Under the pieces are notes generated by a model that saw only the letters and a program-made list of their open reading frames with translations, ran no database searches and was not told where the DNA came from. Position numbers and translations under genes: made by a program. A stretch of DNA of 64,000 nucleotides, taken from Breviolum minutum Mf 1.05b.01 (lineage: Eukaryota > Sar > Dinophyceae > Suessiales > Symbiodiniaceae). The DNA lies in NCBI GenBank assembly GCA_000507305.1, contig DF240038.1:102265-166264 (forward strand), given 5' to 3'. Shown here in pieces: positions 10,495 to 20,690 of the stretch (positions within the stretch are counted from its first letter, which is position 1; each line of letters starts with the position of its first letter).

Positions 10495-10939
10495 CATTTA
10501 AATGGAAACACGATGCCCAATTCTTTAGACACAACTCCAAAAATCTTGTTTGCCCCCTGCCAACCTCCCCAAATTCCTATTATATTGATTCCATGTTAGT
10601 AAGGGGTTAGTCAGTCCGGAGTAGATGGAGTAGTCATTCGTCCCAAAACTTGAGAAAAAGGCCCAATCTCAGAAATAATAACTCTCCAGGAAAGCATCTG
10701 ATCTTCCCAAACATGTTGGAACTGAATGGATGACACCAGCAAATTCATTTTGATCAAAAAAAACTTTCCAAGCACAAAAGGAATCTTCAGGTTTCATTTC
10801 GAGCTAAGTTTACGACAGAAATGTCAGAATCTTGAGGGTTCAAGTAATGATTTACTGGGATCATGTTGTTTTGAATCCCCCATGTCATTCATTTCAGGGA
10901 GCAGGTGACGATATTGACAAAATAACAGGTAGCAACCAC

Positions 10940-11470
10940 CTATATAGCCAAAAAATCCGGTCCATTGGTAGGAGGTAGAAGGATAACAAACAACTCAATC
11001 TTGGCATTGATGTCCTGCTCAACCAAGTCTTGCAAAGTATCCCTTGATGAGGTTGCTTTCTCAATCATCTGTTGAAGCTGGACATGTGGTTGAAGGAATG
11101 ATGGGATATTCTTCAACTTGGTGCTGTTGATACTCTTGTCCTTCACCAAATAGTCGTGAAGCTTCTGAAGAGATGGAGAATCCATCTCATCAAGTGCCTT
11201 TTTCAAATCAAATGTCGCACTTGTGTTGATGAGACATGCTGTGTTGAACCCGTTTTCTAACGATGTCTTGTCGGTAGGCAAAGTCTTTTCGCTCTTCTTC
11301 ATCTTGACGATGGTTCTTTTCACACCTCCACCCTTGAGAAGCAACTTCATCACAACATTGAGTTGAGCCTCGTTTCCATAGCTCTTCAATGAACGGGCGG
11401 ACATTTTGATACCATCAAGCTCAAGGTAGAAATCATCACTATGAAGAGTTTCCTCACCAGCTAGTTCCAT
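10940..11470 (-). CDS. hypothetical protein or exon, unknown family
   Basis: A 176-codon open frame begins at an ATG (MELAGEETLHSDDFYLELDG) and ends at a TAG. It is among the longest uninterrupted host-like frames here. The composition is hydrophilic with a Lys-rich stretch (KRTIVKMKKSEKTLPTDKTS), a predicted helical middle (ATFDLKKALDEMDSPSLQKL) and a hydrophobic tail (IELFVILLPPTNGPD). I recognise no catalytic motif. It is flanked by plain sequence and then, 110 bp beyond its start, by a family A element. The intact length suggests a real gene piece or a young copy; splice sites are not resolved. Confidence 0.55.
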   Translation of the reverse strand: MELAGEETLHSDDFYLELDGIKMSARSLKSYGNEAQLNVVMKLLLKGGGVKRTIVKMKKSEKTLPTDKTSLENGFNTACLINTSATFDLKKALDEMDSPSLQKLHDYLVKDKSINSTKLKNIPSFLQPHVQLQQMIEKATSSRDTLQDLVEQDINAKIELFVILLPPTNGPDFLAI

Positions 11471-11582
11471 GATACACTCCCAAGTTTTTTCTCCGGATTC
11501 TGAGAGTGGTCATAAAAAACACAGTCAGAGACACAAACCTAGAAAATTCCGAAAAAAACGCAAGTGACCATAAGAAAAAAAA

Positions 11583-11680
11583 CTAGTTGGTGGTTTGAAC
11601 CCATTTGAAAAATATGAGTCAAAATGGGAATCTTCCCTAAGTAGAGATGAAAATAAAAAATATTTGAAACCACCACCTAG
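11583..11680 (+). repeat. foldback element, family A
   Basis: The CTAGTTGGTGGTTTGAACCC and ATATTTGAAACCACCACCTAG ends flank the core GGGAATCTTCCCTAAGTAGA. It is one of the best preserved A copies. Confidence 0.9.
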
Positions 11681-11768
11681 ACCTCCTGAGAAAGTATTTG
11701 GACTGCCAAAACAGACCTGAAAAAACCAAACCTCAAGGAGCTATGACTGGATCTCTAAGGGGTTCATC

Positions 11769-11920
11769 TGAGCCACGAAAAAAAAGGCCTTACTTTCCAT
11801 TGGTTCCTGGTTGGTTAATAGGGATCCTTATTTCATGGTTTATGAAAAAATCCCTATGCATCTGGGTAGCATTTCATCCCCTATAGAACCCAACCAACGA
11901 GGTATTTTTTTCGTGGCTCA
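11769..11920 (+). repeat. foldback element, family J
   Basis: TGAGCCACGAAAAAAAAGGCCT is matched by AGGTATTTTTTTCGTGGCTCA at the far end. The core has TAGGGATCCTTATTTCATGG and ATTTCATCCCCTATAG. Confidence 0.85.
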
Positions 11921-11929
11921 TCTGAATAC

Positions 11930-12480
11930 GCCATCAGCAAAGTGTCATTCATTGTTTTGGTGAAGGTCTTGCTCTTCAAAGGGAATTTTCAGAACTGAAG
12001 TCACATCAAAAACATCAAAAACATCTTCTTTCAACAGAGGGATTCGAAGGTCTACGTGATTTATCTGATTTTTCTTAGACTAGTATAAGTTTTTGGAACG
12101 AGGAAACAAATATGTCCCAAATAAGGAGTCTTTTTCGTAAGTTGCCATGGATAGAATCCCCAAAAACATCACCTTCGATTCAACAACCTACATTGTTTGA
12201 AAAACAGAAGCCGCCGTTTCGGTTGCACCCGTCGAGAGTTGGAAAACCTCTCCCCATTTTTGGATAGGAAGTCCCCTAAGTTAGGGGGTGTTTTTTTTTT
12301 GTAATGGCCGAAATAGATCGTAAATGGGAGGTGATCCTAAACACATATTGATACCCGGGTTGATCCTCCAAGAAGTGCATCAACACCACCCAAGCTGATT
12401 CGCCACCTGATGTTGTTTGACCAGCCTCATGGCCGTGGCTTTAAAAACCCATGATCGCACAAATCACGTTGGGATAGTTC
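11930..12480. other. no gene seen
   Basis: Mixed AT-rich DNA with a T-run at 12291-12300 and a short CCCCTAAGTTAGGGG palindrome near 12275. I see no gene. Confidence 0.45.
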
Positions 12481-12500
12481 CACTAGACATCCAGTCATAC

Positions 12501-12604
12501 CGTTGATTGCGGAAATCCGGCTAACCAGTTGATATGGAAAATATCCCACTAGTTACAGGGTTTTGTGCATCCCAGGTCCCAGGTGGTACCGGATTTCTTC
12601 CAGT
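12501..12604 (+). repeat. family B element inside a family G copy
   Basis: CGTTGATTGCGGAAATCCGG to ACCGGATTTCTTCCAG is a B-type foldback. The preceding bases, ACATCCAGTCATAC, are a family G left end, so B appears to have entered G. Confidence 0.6.
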
Positions 12605-12697
12605 CCCTAGTAGACATCGAGTCATACCTCCTGAAGTTTGGTTTTTTGGGGCTGCAAATACCGAACCTCAGGACATGTTTTGGATGTTTAGGGATTG
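12605..12697 (+). repeat. foldback element, family G
   Basis: TAGACATCGAGTCATACCTC at the left and GGACATGTTTTGGATGTTTAG at the right. ACCTCCTGAAGTTTGG pairs with CCGAACCTCAGGACA. Confidence 0.7.
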
Positions 12698-12761
12698 AGT
12701 AGGTGTTACAACTCTCAAACATCTCCCGAGGCTCGGCTTTTACGAGTGTTCTAAACACCTA

Positions 12762-12871
12762 CACTCCCTGAAACCAACAGCTCGCCCCTTCGCCCCTGAA
12801 AAATGGTGGTTGGGAAACTACGTTCCTTTTGGGAAGGTCCATTTTCAGGAACTATGTTAGTTTTAGGGAGG
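12762..12871 (+). repeat. foldback element, family E, with TA on both sides
   Basis: CACTCCCTGAAACCAACAG is mirrored by CTATGTTAGTTTTAGGGAG. TA lies at 12760-12761 and 12872-12873. Confidence 0.85.
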
Positions 12872-12968
12872 TATGACTGGAGAATGGCTTCGATGTGTAG
12901 GGTTCCAATTGGACCTCCCCATCGAGTTGGCTTATGTATCAAAAACCTTTTCCCCTAGGCATCCAGTC

Positions 12969-13165
12969 GTATCACACCCAAAGGATCCATGTGTATGGTC
13001 TATCTTACCTACATTTACCTTAAGATCAGCCAAAGGCAGGTAAACATACTGTTGATGGAAGAAATCCTGCACCAGCTGGAATGTATAAAATCCTGTAAAT
13101 AATGGGACATTCTGCATATCAACTGGTGCAGGATTTCTTCCATCAACAGTACCATACATTCACCG
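12969..13165 (+). repeat. family K element split by a family B insertion
   Basis: The left K half runs from GGATCCATGTGTATGG through TTACCTACATTTACC to AGGTAAACATA. The right half resumes at TACCATACATTCACC. Removing 13049-13149 and one TA rejoins a normal K arm, AGGTAAACATACCATACAT. Confidence 0.8.
13049..13149 (+). mobile_element. foldback element, family B, with clean TA duplication
   Basis: CTGTTGATGGAAGAAATCCT and AGGATTTCTTCCATCAACAG form long, nearly perfect arms. TA sits at 13047-13048 and 13150-13151. Its position inside a K element shows the pre-insertion sequence. Confidence 0.9.
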
Positions 13166-13169
13166 AGAA

Positions 13170-13470
13170 TTCCAGGTACCTAAAATGGAGGTAATGAACC
13201 TTAGAAGGCTTCTTTGAGGGTGGGCTTTTCCCGTACGTAAGCCTTACATACATGGTGATACATGCGTTTTATGGGAGAGAATGATTGGAGTGTCCAATCA
13301 CCTCCAAAACGCCCGTTGTAGGTTACATTAAATCCATTCCCAAGAAAATGAGCCAGGATCCCTATGGCTCATAGTAACAAATTGGAATAAACAGGGATCA
13401 TTCGGAACCTGGAAGCCTTTGTCCTAAGTAAAGCAACATGAATGAACCATGAATGAACCACAAACTACAA
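13170..13470. other. no gene seen
   Basis: Contains an M-like scrap (GTGTCCAATCACCTCC at about 13290) and otherwise unrecognised sequence. Confidence 0.4.
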
Positions 13471-13602
13471 GTGCAGCCACGAAAAAAACCCGGCCTGGCG
13501 TTCTATTGAATCCTGGCTGTTTCATAGGGATCCTTATAATGGTTTCTCAAAAAAAACTAGATTACTGTGTAGGATTTCATCCCCAACCTATACCGTAAAC
13601 AA

Positions 13603-13902
13603 CTAGGGGCCCTTACAACGGTCGGTTCTTCCGAAGTGTTCCGGAAGTTTCCCTTTCCAGCAATCGTCAAGTAATTCCCCGGAACTCCATAGGTATCCAA
13701 ACAATTCTGAATGTTCAAGAAACAGGCAAGATTCATAGTTGATTTCCAACAAACATGCTAAGTCAAGTCCCTCCAACTCCGCTCTCCAACCACCCCGGAT
13801 TTCTTTCGCCCAAACAAGATATGTAATAACTTTGGATCTATGATGGATAGCCAAAAGACATATTGACGAAATGAATCGGTGACCATTGATGCCGGTGATC
13901 AA
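13603..13902 (-). pseudogene. hypothetical protein fragment between two J elements
   Basis: A 99-codon frame whose last 70 residues are protein-like (GGWRAELEGLDLACLLEINY; FLEHSELFGYLWSSGELLDD). J-type repeat sequence lies immediately on both sides (CAACTAGGGGCCC before 13615; TGATCAAAAACCC from 13898). The fragment may have been carried by, or caught between, J copies. No family is recognised. Confidence 0.35.
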
Positions 13903-14035
13903 AAACCCTTATGACAGTCCATTACACCGATTGCTTAATTGGGATCCTTACATTGGTTTATCCAATATTCCCTATAGCTGCATGGGTCGTATAAGCCCCT
14001 ATATAGCCAACCAGGGTTTTGATGGCACTCTTTCC
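13895..14035 (+). repeat. foldback element, family J
   Basis: GATCAAAAACCCTTATGACA on the left, core TTGGGATCCTTACATTGG, and CCAACCAGGGTTTTGATGGC on the right. Confidence 0.65.
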
Positions 14036-14280
14036 AATGATCCAATGTAGCACGCCCCGACCACAAGATGCCCAGCAACCGGCGCAACATCCGCTGTGGC
14101 TGTGTCTCTTTCGTTGGCTTCAACTGCGGGGCCTGGGATCCCCACGTGAATTTTTGAGGATTCACCAATCTGGTCAAATTGTAACTAGTTCCTAGAACGC
14201 CAGGTGTCCTATTTTTTTGGGCAACTTTACCCCTAAAACCAGCAACTATTGCCTTAAAAATAGGGCACTTGGCTTTCCAG

Positions 14281-14389
14281 GTTGGTGGTTTCAACTTTCA
14301 ACCCATTTGAAACATATGAGTCAGTCAAATTGGATCATTTCCCCAAGTCAAGGTGAAAATAATGGGATATTTGAAACCACCACCTATAG
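14281..14389 (+). repeat. foldback element, family A
   Basis: GTTGGTGGTTTCAACTTTCA (with a 6-bp internal duplication) to ATATTTGAAACCACCACCTATAG, with core GGATCATTTCCCCAAG. Confidence 0.85.
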
Positions 14390-14531
14390 ATCATATTTCA
14401 CCAGCCTGGAGTTTCCTGAAATAAGGGGAATTCCCGAAACCTATTCGCTATACCTTTTGGGGGCCCAGTTCATGTACGGTCGCTAGAATTTGACCAGACC
14501 AATGTCAGGTCTTCCACAGAATTGGCCACTA

Positions 14532-14680
14532 CTTGGAGGATCATCCCAATTAGGAATAGTTAGTTTATAACCCTCATTCATAAGCCATGAAAAGGCCATT
14601 TGGAAGGGGAACAACCCTACTTCGGGGACTTAGTAACCATGATTATTAACCACTTACAAGTCATGGGATGATCCTCCAAG
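14532..14680 (+). repeat. foldback element, family C, with TA on both sides
   Basis: CTTGGAGGATCATCCCAATT and CATGGGATGATCCTCCAAG form the arms. TA lies at 14530-14531 and 14681-14682. The centre carries the C signature AAAGGCCATTTGGAAGGGGA. Confidence 0.9.
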
Positions 14681-14702
14681 TACTACTTATAAATGGGTTT
14701 TT

Positions 14703-14972
14703 TCAACCCCTATAACTAGGCTTAGAACTCCACTTGTAGCTGGATCCGAGGCCCATATATTCCAGTTGCCATGATGAATGTTTAAAAGAAACGGCAAATT
14801 CGCATAAAACTTCACCAAACATTTCAGGTACCATCCAAATGGAGGAATCCTCACCAAGAATAAGCTGCGTGATGTAAGGCTTGTGTACGGGAAGTTTCCC
14901 CACCACCAAAAAGTAGCCGAAAATAAGGTTCAGGAAACCCTCCATTTTAGGCACCTGAACCTTTTGGTGCAA
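14703..14972 (-). pseudogene. hypothetical protein fragment
   Basis: Of 89 codons, residues 5-70 look like folded protein (KMEGFLNLIFGYFLVVGKLP; IWMVPEMFGEVLCEFAVSF). The C-terminal 20 residues translate a family F right arm (AACTCCACTTGTAGCTGGAT), so the native frame probably ends near 14760. No family is recognised. Confidence 0.35.
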
Positions 14973-14999
14973 TTTTAAGTGGGTAAAGGGTATTGACTA

Positions 15000-15660
15000 T
15001 AGTATATGTTGCCACTGGAAGTACTTAGTGATGGATTTCAACCAAAACCAATCCATCTGAAACCATATCAGTGACGTGAACCGGTCGACCCGGTCGTTTG
15101 ATTTCTCGCCATTCGTCTTGGTGTTCCAAATGTGAAAACGTACCCTCACCTCAAATGGGTTGGATACTTGGAAAATTACTGGGTGGAAAATTCATGACAA
15201 TGAGTAACAGGTTCCTCAAGTTGGGTTATAAAGCTATACCCTCCGGTAAACACCGCTGGAAATCGGAGCATGAAGTTAAAAAAATGTATGTTGAGCATAA
15301 TATTTTGCAATTGCCTTGTCAGTTTACAGGAGGATAACAAGTATTAACCCAAATTGATTCACAAGTCTGCGGTTACAATCGAACTTGCAATACTAGGATG
15401 TATGCTGAGTACATGACTGCCATAAGCCACCCAGGCAAGGTACAACTTCACGCACCTTTTGACGGAAAAACAAACCATTTAACCATGGCTTTAGCCCCCC
15501 TTACCAAAGGCTGGCTATGTGATTAACCCACCTATAAAAAGTTGGAGGAGTTTTCCGTTGTTTTACTTTTTTTTGGCACATCATCCCTTACGAACTAAAA
15601 ATCCAATCAAGTTCGTCTTCGGCAAGCAGGCCAACCTTTAAAGTTTTGGATACACACTAT
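15000..15660. other. no supported gene
   Basis: Several short open frames on the plus strand (for example 15098-15337) lack convincing protein character. No clear repeat family is seen. Confidence 0.4.
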
Positions 15661-15672
15661 ACAGGAATGTAA

Positions 15673-15764
15673 TCCCAGATGCTCAATGTATGGGATATTT
15701 ACCTATATTTACCCCCAAAACTACCCAAATGTAGGTAAATAGGCCATACATTCAGCATCTGGGA
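15673..15764 (+). repeat. foldback element, K-like variant
   Basis: CCCAGATGCTCAATGTATGG is mirrored by CCATACATTCAGCATCTGGG. The inner arms TTTACCTATATTTACC and AAATGTAGGTAAAT match family K, but the outer ends differ. Confidence 0.8.
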
Positions 15765-15922
15765 ATACCTCCGAAAAAGCAAAGTATCTATAGGTTCTGT
15801 TGCCATTCTCCCAAGGAAACCCTACAAATCTTTAAATCTAGCAACCACATGTCAAACCTATCTAAAAGCCCCCGGAACTAAAACTGAAGCACTATTTACT
15901 TAGAATTATACATGTCACTGTT

Positions 15923-16673
15923 TTGCACTGCATTGGCATGGCACATCTAGGTTTCGAAGTTCATGTCCCGGTCGCTGAGTTAGGCTTACTGGTATGTGTG
16001 GCAATATGTTGCGCCAACCTCCAATGGCTGAGATCGGCCAAGGTCTGGCGAGCATATCCACGTCCCGTCAAGTTGACATTTCTCGCTGACTTCCCACCTT
16101 GGGAAGCAGCATTCTCTGCAGGTCTCACCCGCTTAAGGTTTGGCCCAATCTTCCTCTGGTTCTCAGCGCCATTGGCAGCCGCTCCAGAGGCCAAATCAGG
16201 TTCTGAAGCAATCTGGGCTGCGCCGGCATGTCGGAGCTGGGCTCTCGAAGAAATTCTGCACCTGCACCTCAGAGAACTCAAGACGGTTGGTAACCAGTTC
16301 TCAAGAAAGGGATGATTCAACTGTTGTGTGGCCGAACACACCGGATGGGATCCTGAATGGTGCTCTAAAGACGCTGCGTCTCCAAGGTTTCCGTTCGGAA
16401 ATGCTTTTAAGTGCACCAAACGGAATATCGTTGCCACCATCGATCTCAGGAATATCGGCGCCAACGCGCGCTTCAAAACATGGATTTCGCACGAAAAACT
16501 CGCCAGGCATCGGACGTAGGGCGAGACATTTCTGCAGAGACGTCTTTGATTGCTCTCACCAGGATCAGCTCAGAAGATCTACGGTCCTAAGAAAATTCCC
16601 TTCAAATTTGCTTCAAGAAAAATCAATAGACCAAGTGACTAACCAAATTTTCCGAGAAGATAGGTTTGGATGA
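15923..16673. other. GC-rich coding-like island, strand unresolved
   Basis: Long open frames overlap on both strands: plus 15923-16315 and 16140-16673, minus 15961-16476 and 16301-16510. GC content is clearly higher than in the flanks. The minus frame at 16301-16510 (FEARVGADIPEIDGGNDIPF) and the minus frame at 15961-16300 both read like soluble protein, which would need a frame change near 16310. I cannot exclude the plus strand. No domain is recognised. Confidence 0.4.
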
Positions 16674-16679
16674 TGGGTC

Positions 16680-17590
16680 TTTTGGAAGCTTCCTTCCCCC
16701 TCTTCCAATTTAGTGGCGTTTGACACCCCCCGCCAGCCCCACCTGCAACCGCCATCTCTGCCATAGGCATCACCTTGAAATTTTGACGGGGCCCAAACCC
16801 CAAAGCCATTCCGGGACGCCCACGAACTAAGACCTTATTAAGGGATTATTAAGCACCAACATCCCCTAAGAAGGCCTTATTAAGGCCCTATTTTCTGGGG
16901 TGGGGTGGCATTAGGGGGGTACCCTTAAATTCCCATGGTTAATGTCAGAATGGTGTCATCTGGAGCTCCCACTGTACCAACCGAAAAGACCTACCCACAA
17001 ATCAGCTTGTCAGGAAGCATCTGGAAAGGTTGGTATAGGATGGTATAGGGTTTGCTGTATACAACCTATGACTATCTTTAAAAAAATCCATCTGGGAAAA
17101 AAATCACCTCATGATATAAAACGATTCGAATTCATTCTCATCTTTTGAGGCTACACATCATATCTTGGCAAACTTTTGGTCTCCGGATTTCCACATATCT
17201 TTTCGCAAATTTGGCATCCGGATATCCAAAGGCTGCCAAAAGTTCAGGAGCAGTTGAATACTTCATTTTTCCCCCACAAAAAAAACCTTCCAAACGGAGA
17301 TGGCTTTGCGGGTCCCCAAACACCTACTCAGGTACTTGATGTCTGTGTCAGGCAATTGGATCCTACCCTGTTTGCGGGTTCTCAGGTAATTGGATGTTCA
17401 AGGTTTCTGGTGTTTCACCAACGAATTTTTGCCCTATAGATCACCTCAAAAAGCCGGTGCCCTCCCTGTTTGGACCCAAATCACGAGTCATTTGAACCAG
17501 GAAAAAACCCAGACTGCCGGGAATGTTTACACACTCTGGAAAAGTAAAATTTTGAACCTCCAAAAAGGGAGGCTTGCTTCATCATTGAAA
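16680..17590. other. gene-poor stretch
   Basis: Holds a repeat scrap, GGGTACCCTTAAATTCCCATG (16916-16936), also found at 34012-34032 and in altered form near 570. A run of TTATTAAGG motifs lies at 16825-16880. I see no supported gene. Confidence 0.45.
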
Positions 17591-17595
17591 GGATA

Positions 17596-17698
17596 CTCCC
17601 CCGAAGTCTAACATAACCCCTGAAAATAAGCCATCCCAAGAGGAAGGTAACCTTCCAACCATCATTTTTCAGAGGCGAACTGTTAAACTTCGGGGGTG
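17596..17698 (+). repeat. foldback element, family E (CCCCCGAAGTYTAAC subtype), TA flanked
   Basis: CTCCCCCGAAGTCTAACATA and AACTGTTAAACTTCGGGGGTG are the arms. TA lies at 17594-17595 and 17699-17700. Confidence 0.8.
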
Positions 17699-17939
17699 TA
17701 CGTAAAGAAATTTTTAGTTGGAATTGGATGAAGTCTATGGCAATTCCGGAGTTCATGGCTATGCATCACTTACTGTGGGATGATGATCCACATTTGATCA
17801 ACAACGATCCTGAAAACGACTTCGTATGTACAAAATCCCAATGGAAAAAACACCTAAAGCAGATTACCAGGGCAGAACTTCATCTTGATTTCCAGCAGGA
17901 AAAAAAACAAATAAATCAAACTGATGATTGAACTAACCA

Positions 17940-18400
17940 GCATCTTTATCTGGGCAACTTGCTATAATTCCTACACCTGATCTTTTCAGGCATTTTGGGG
18001 GGATTCCCCAATTCACCCACCGTTTGGGGTGACCAACCGGCGGGCCCAACCAATTTTCTGTACACCTCACGCGTTGCCGTTTTGCATTCGCGTTTTTTTG
18101 GTCAAGTCACCATGTCATCTATCATTCCACCACCGCCACCACCTGGCTTGAGATAAATCGTCCACTGGCGAGTGGCTCAGTCGCTAAAGAGCATTGGAAA
18201 AAAACAAGGTTAGGTTGAAGCTTCAGAAGTGATGCATCACAGGAGGCTATATAATATAGATTATATCTATATATGCCTAGAACCCAAATGACCATTGTTT
18301 ACATTCGAAAAGGCCTGGTGTAGGGGGGGTTGATCTTCAAAAATCGGGGTTGTTGGGGCTCTAGGTATACATTTATAGCACTACATAAAACTAAACCAAC
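17940..18400. other. no gene seen
   Basis: AT-rich with a short (TA)n-like run near 18247-18275. I see no supported gene. Confidence 0.4.
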
Positions 18401-18406
18401 CTTCCA

Positions 18407-18760
18407 TCAGAAACAATTTGCAAACGCAAGAGAATGCCAAAAGTTTGCACCGCAAGCAAAGTAACATTGGAATGATATTGGCCCGGCCATATTCGCGACA
18501 GCTTCCTTCTCGATCCAGGCCTTCAGAACTTCCACGTCAGTGTCATTCAGGGAGGCGAATGTCCACTTGCCACTTGCCAGGGTTTTCGGTCTTCTGCAAA
18601 TATGCGAAGTGGCTTTTGTTGGCGTGTTCATATCGCCGCACAACGTGCATCTCATTGTTGTTGCGCACCGGGTCTCCACCATCCCTCGCCGCCAAGAACT
18701 TGGACGCCGCCTCCTCCACATGATTGCGTTCATATCATTCATCTGACAATTCCATGGCAT
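18407..18760 (-). pseudogene. frameshifted gene fragment, unknown protein
   Basis: Two minus-strand frames each carry half of a protein-like sequence. The upstream part, about 18730-18570, reads EEAASKFLAARDGGDPVRNN and then HVVRRYEHANKSHFAYLQKT before a TGA. The downstream part, in the 18407-18760 frame, reads WTFASLNDTDVEVLKAWIEK. They join naturally if one frame change is allowed near 18565, where GKW occurs in both. The C-terminal part is acidic and helical. No family is recognised; this is probably a decayed copy of a real gene. Confidence 0.5.
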
Positions 18761-18799
18761 TGATACCTGCTGTCAAATACTGTTTGATAAATTCTGATG

Positions 18800-19500
18800 G
18801 AGCCCAGAGTAGGTAAATGTTGGCATATCATACTCTCAGGTACCAACATCTTCCTTTCGACATAGATATCATGAAGATGTTAAATTAGACAATCTGCGAA
18901 GCCATGATAGTTGCCTCATCACCTGAATTTTGATCAATCCCATTCCAAACACATATTTACCCAGGAAGTCCAAGTCGACCAAACTTTGCCCATTGGTAGT
19001 GAGAATCCTTTACGTGGATCATCCTAAAGACCATTTTTCTTTGGTCTTGGACTCCGAGGGTTTATATTATGGAATAAACACTTGTCAAAAGGTTGATGCT
19101 TTCACCAGTATTTGTTTTTTGTTTGAAACATGTGCACTTTTTCACAACTGTTTCAAACATCATTTGTTTTTAAAGCAGTCAATCACCTAAGAAGTCTCAA
19201 CATATAAATGTCATTCATGATTGATAGAACTCAAGGCAAACAAAAACCAAAGAAAACTCAAACAACTTACAGGATCATACATATACCAGAAAGTTGAGCT
19301 AAACGAAGGGAAATATACCACTCCCAACGGATCCTCTGGTTGGAAGTTTCTGTTCAAACCCATCTGAAAAAATACTTTACTTCGAGTGATCCCCACCATG
19401 ACATTTCATAACAGCCAGGTTAGATTTTATGTCAGCCTGATCGGGTCAGGTGAGGGTAGACATACAACTCATCTCCTGAAATGCGTTCTGTTACTCTCAA
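18800..19500. other. no supported gene
   Basis: Small open frames only (18930-19190 plus, 19211-19399 minus) with no protein character I trust. Confidence 0.4.
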
Positions 19501-19529
19501 CTTCGCAGACTGACTGGAAGCAATCTTCT

Positions 19530-19790
19530 GACGTTCTTTCTGACACATCTTTTGACAGTCTTTCTGACATGTCTTCTGACATTCATATCTTTTGACCGTC
19601 TTTCTGACAAATCTTCTGAAATTCTTTCTGACATATCTTTTGACCTTCTTTCTGACATATCTTTTGACATTCTTTCTGACATATCTTCTGACATTCTTTC
19701 TGACATATCTTTTGACATTCTTTCTGACAGATCTTTTGACATTGTTTCTGACACATCTTTTGACATTTTTTCTGACATTCTTTCTGACAC
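19530..19790 (+). repeat. 24-bp tandem repeat (about 11 units)
   Basis: The unit CTTTCTGACATATCTTTTGA + CATT repeats with single-base variation. Each unit is itself two related 12-mers (CTTTCTGACATA and TCTTTTGACATT). Because 24 is a multiple of 3 and the unit lacks stops in most frames, open frames appear on both strands; I do not take them as genes. Confidence 0.9.
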
Positions 19791-19794
19791 ATTA

Positions 19795-20040
19795 TGCGGT
19801 TGAGGTCCGGCACGCCACACTGAACTCACACAATCGCGGTTGAGGTCCGGCTCGCCACACCGCACTCACACAATCGCGGTTGAGGTCCGGCGCGCCACAC
19901 TGAACTCACAGGATCGTGGTTGAGGTCCGGCACGCCACACTGCACACACACACGATCGCACTTGAGCTCCGGCACGCCACACTGAACTCAACACAATCGC
20001 GGTTGAGCACACACAATCGCAGTTGAGGTCCGGCGCAAGA
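19795..20040 (+). repeat. about 40-bp minisatellite
   Basis: Units start GCGGTTGAGGTCCGGCACGC and continue CACACTGAACTCACACAATC. Six copies, the last ones truncated, follow the 24-bp array directly. Confidence 0.88.
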
Positions 20041-20112
20041 GAGGGACGAGGAGGAAGAGGAGGAGGAAGAAGCGGCGGAGGAGGAAGAAGAAGAAGAAGA
20101 AGAAGAAGAAAA
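20040..20112 (+). repeat. purine-only GGA/GAA tract
   Basis: About 70 bases of almost pure purine (GAGGAAGAGGAGGAGG... then repeated GAA). Such tracts can form triplex-prone DNA. Confidence 0.85.
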
Positions 20113-20246
20113 GGAGCAAGTGACTGACAAAAAATCTAACAACCCTCACCTGACAGGTGGGGAAAAACAGCTAAGGTGCTCTTCAAACAAGTAGTCCTTT
20201 TAGCAAGAGGATTTGAAGCCAAAATGAATATATATATATATATATA

Positions 20247-20348
20247 CCAGGTGATTCAAAGTGACCTTTTTATCCCCTAGTTGGAGGTCACCAACAACCT
20301 TGAAGCGGTCAGTTAACCATCCCAAAAAGGTCGCAAAGAATTGCCAGG
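20247..20348 (+). repeat. foldback element, family I, inside a TA microsatellite
   Basis: CCAGGTGATTCAAAGTGACC to a decayed GCAAAGAATTGCCAGG. The core has CCCCTAGTTGGAGGTCACC. (TA)n precedes it at 20228-20246 and follows at 20348-20353, so it inserted into or beside a TA run. Confidence 0.8.
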
Positions 20349-20367
20349 TATATAGACGTAAATCTAA

Positions 20368-20424
20368 TATATATATATATGTATATAAATATATATATAT
20401 ATGTATATAAATATATATTTAAAG
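20368..20424 (+). repeat. (TA)n-rich microsatellite
   Basis: Two runs of ATATATATAT are separated by GTATATAAATATAT units. Confidence 0.85.
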
Positions 20425-20477
20425 ATATACTTATAGGAGACCTGAGGCTTCCAACTAAAGCGCTGAGATTTCTGGAC

Positions 20478-20690
20478 TCAAACAACGGGTTTTGCGATAT
20501 GGCGGTGGTAAATTCCTAGAGATTTTGAGGCAAATTCCTGATGCTCCACTTCGCAAACAAGTTGCCATTCAACTCCATTCACTCCTGTGAAGACTACCCC
20601 ACCACATTCCCAGCATCGCTTGCCTGAACAAGCCGTGCCTGGTGCCACAGGTGGATCAGTCGACAAAAACAGCCTACATGCCTGGCTGGA
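20478..20690 (-). pseudogene. possible exon, Cys-rich, unknown
   Basis: The downstream part of a 93-codon minus frame reads like protein (ACSGKRCWECGGVVFTGVNG; EWQLVCEVEHQEFASKSLG). C-x4-C-x2-C spacing hints at a metal site, but there are too few residues to name a family. The upstream 30 residues look non-coding. Confidence 0.3.

Noticed and set aside
19497-19865. 122-codon minus frame and several overlapping frames over the 24-bp array
   Set aside because: Open only because the repeat unit lacks stops; equal openness on the other strand and pure repeat composition.
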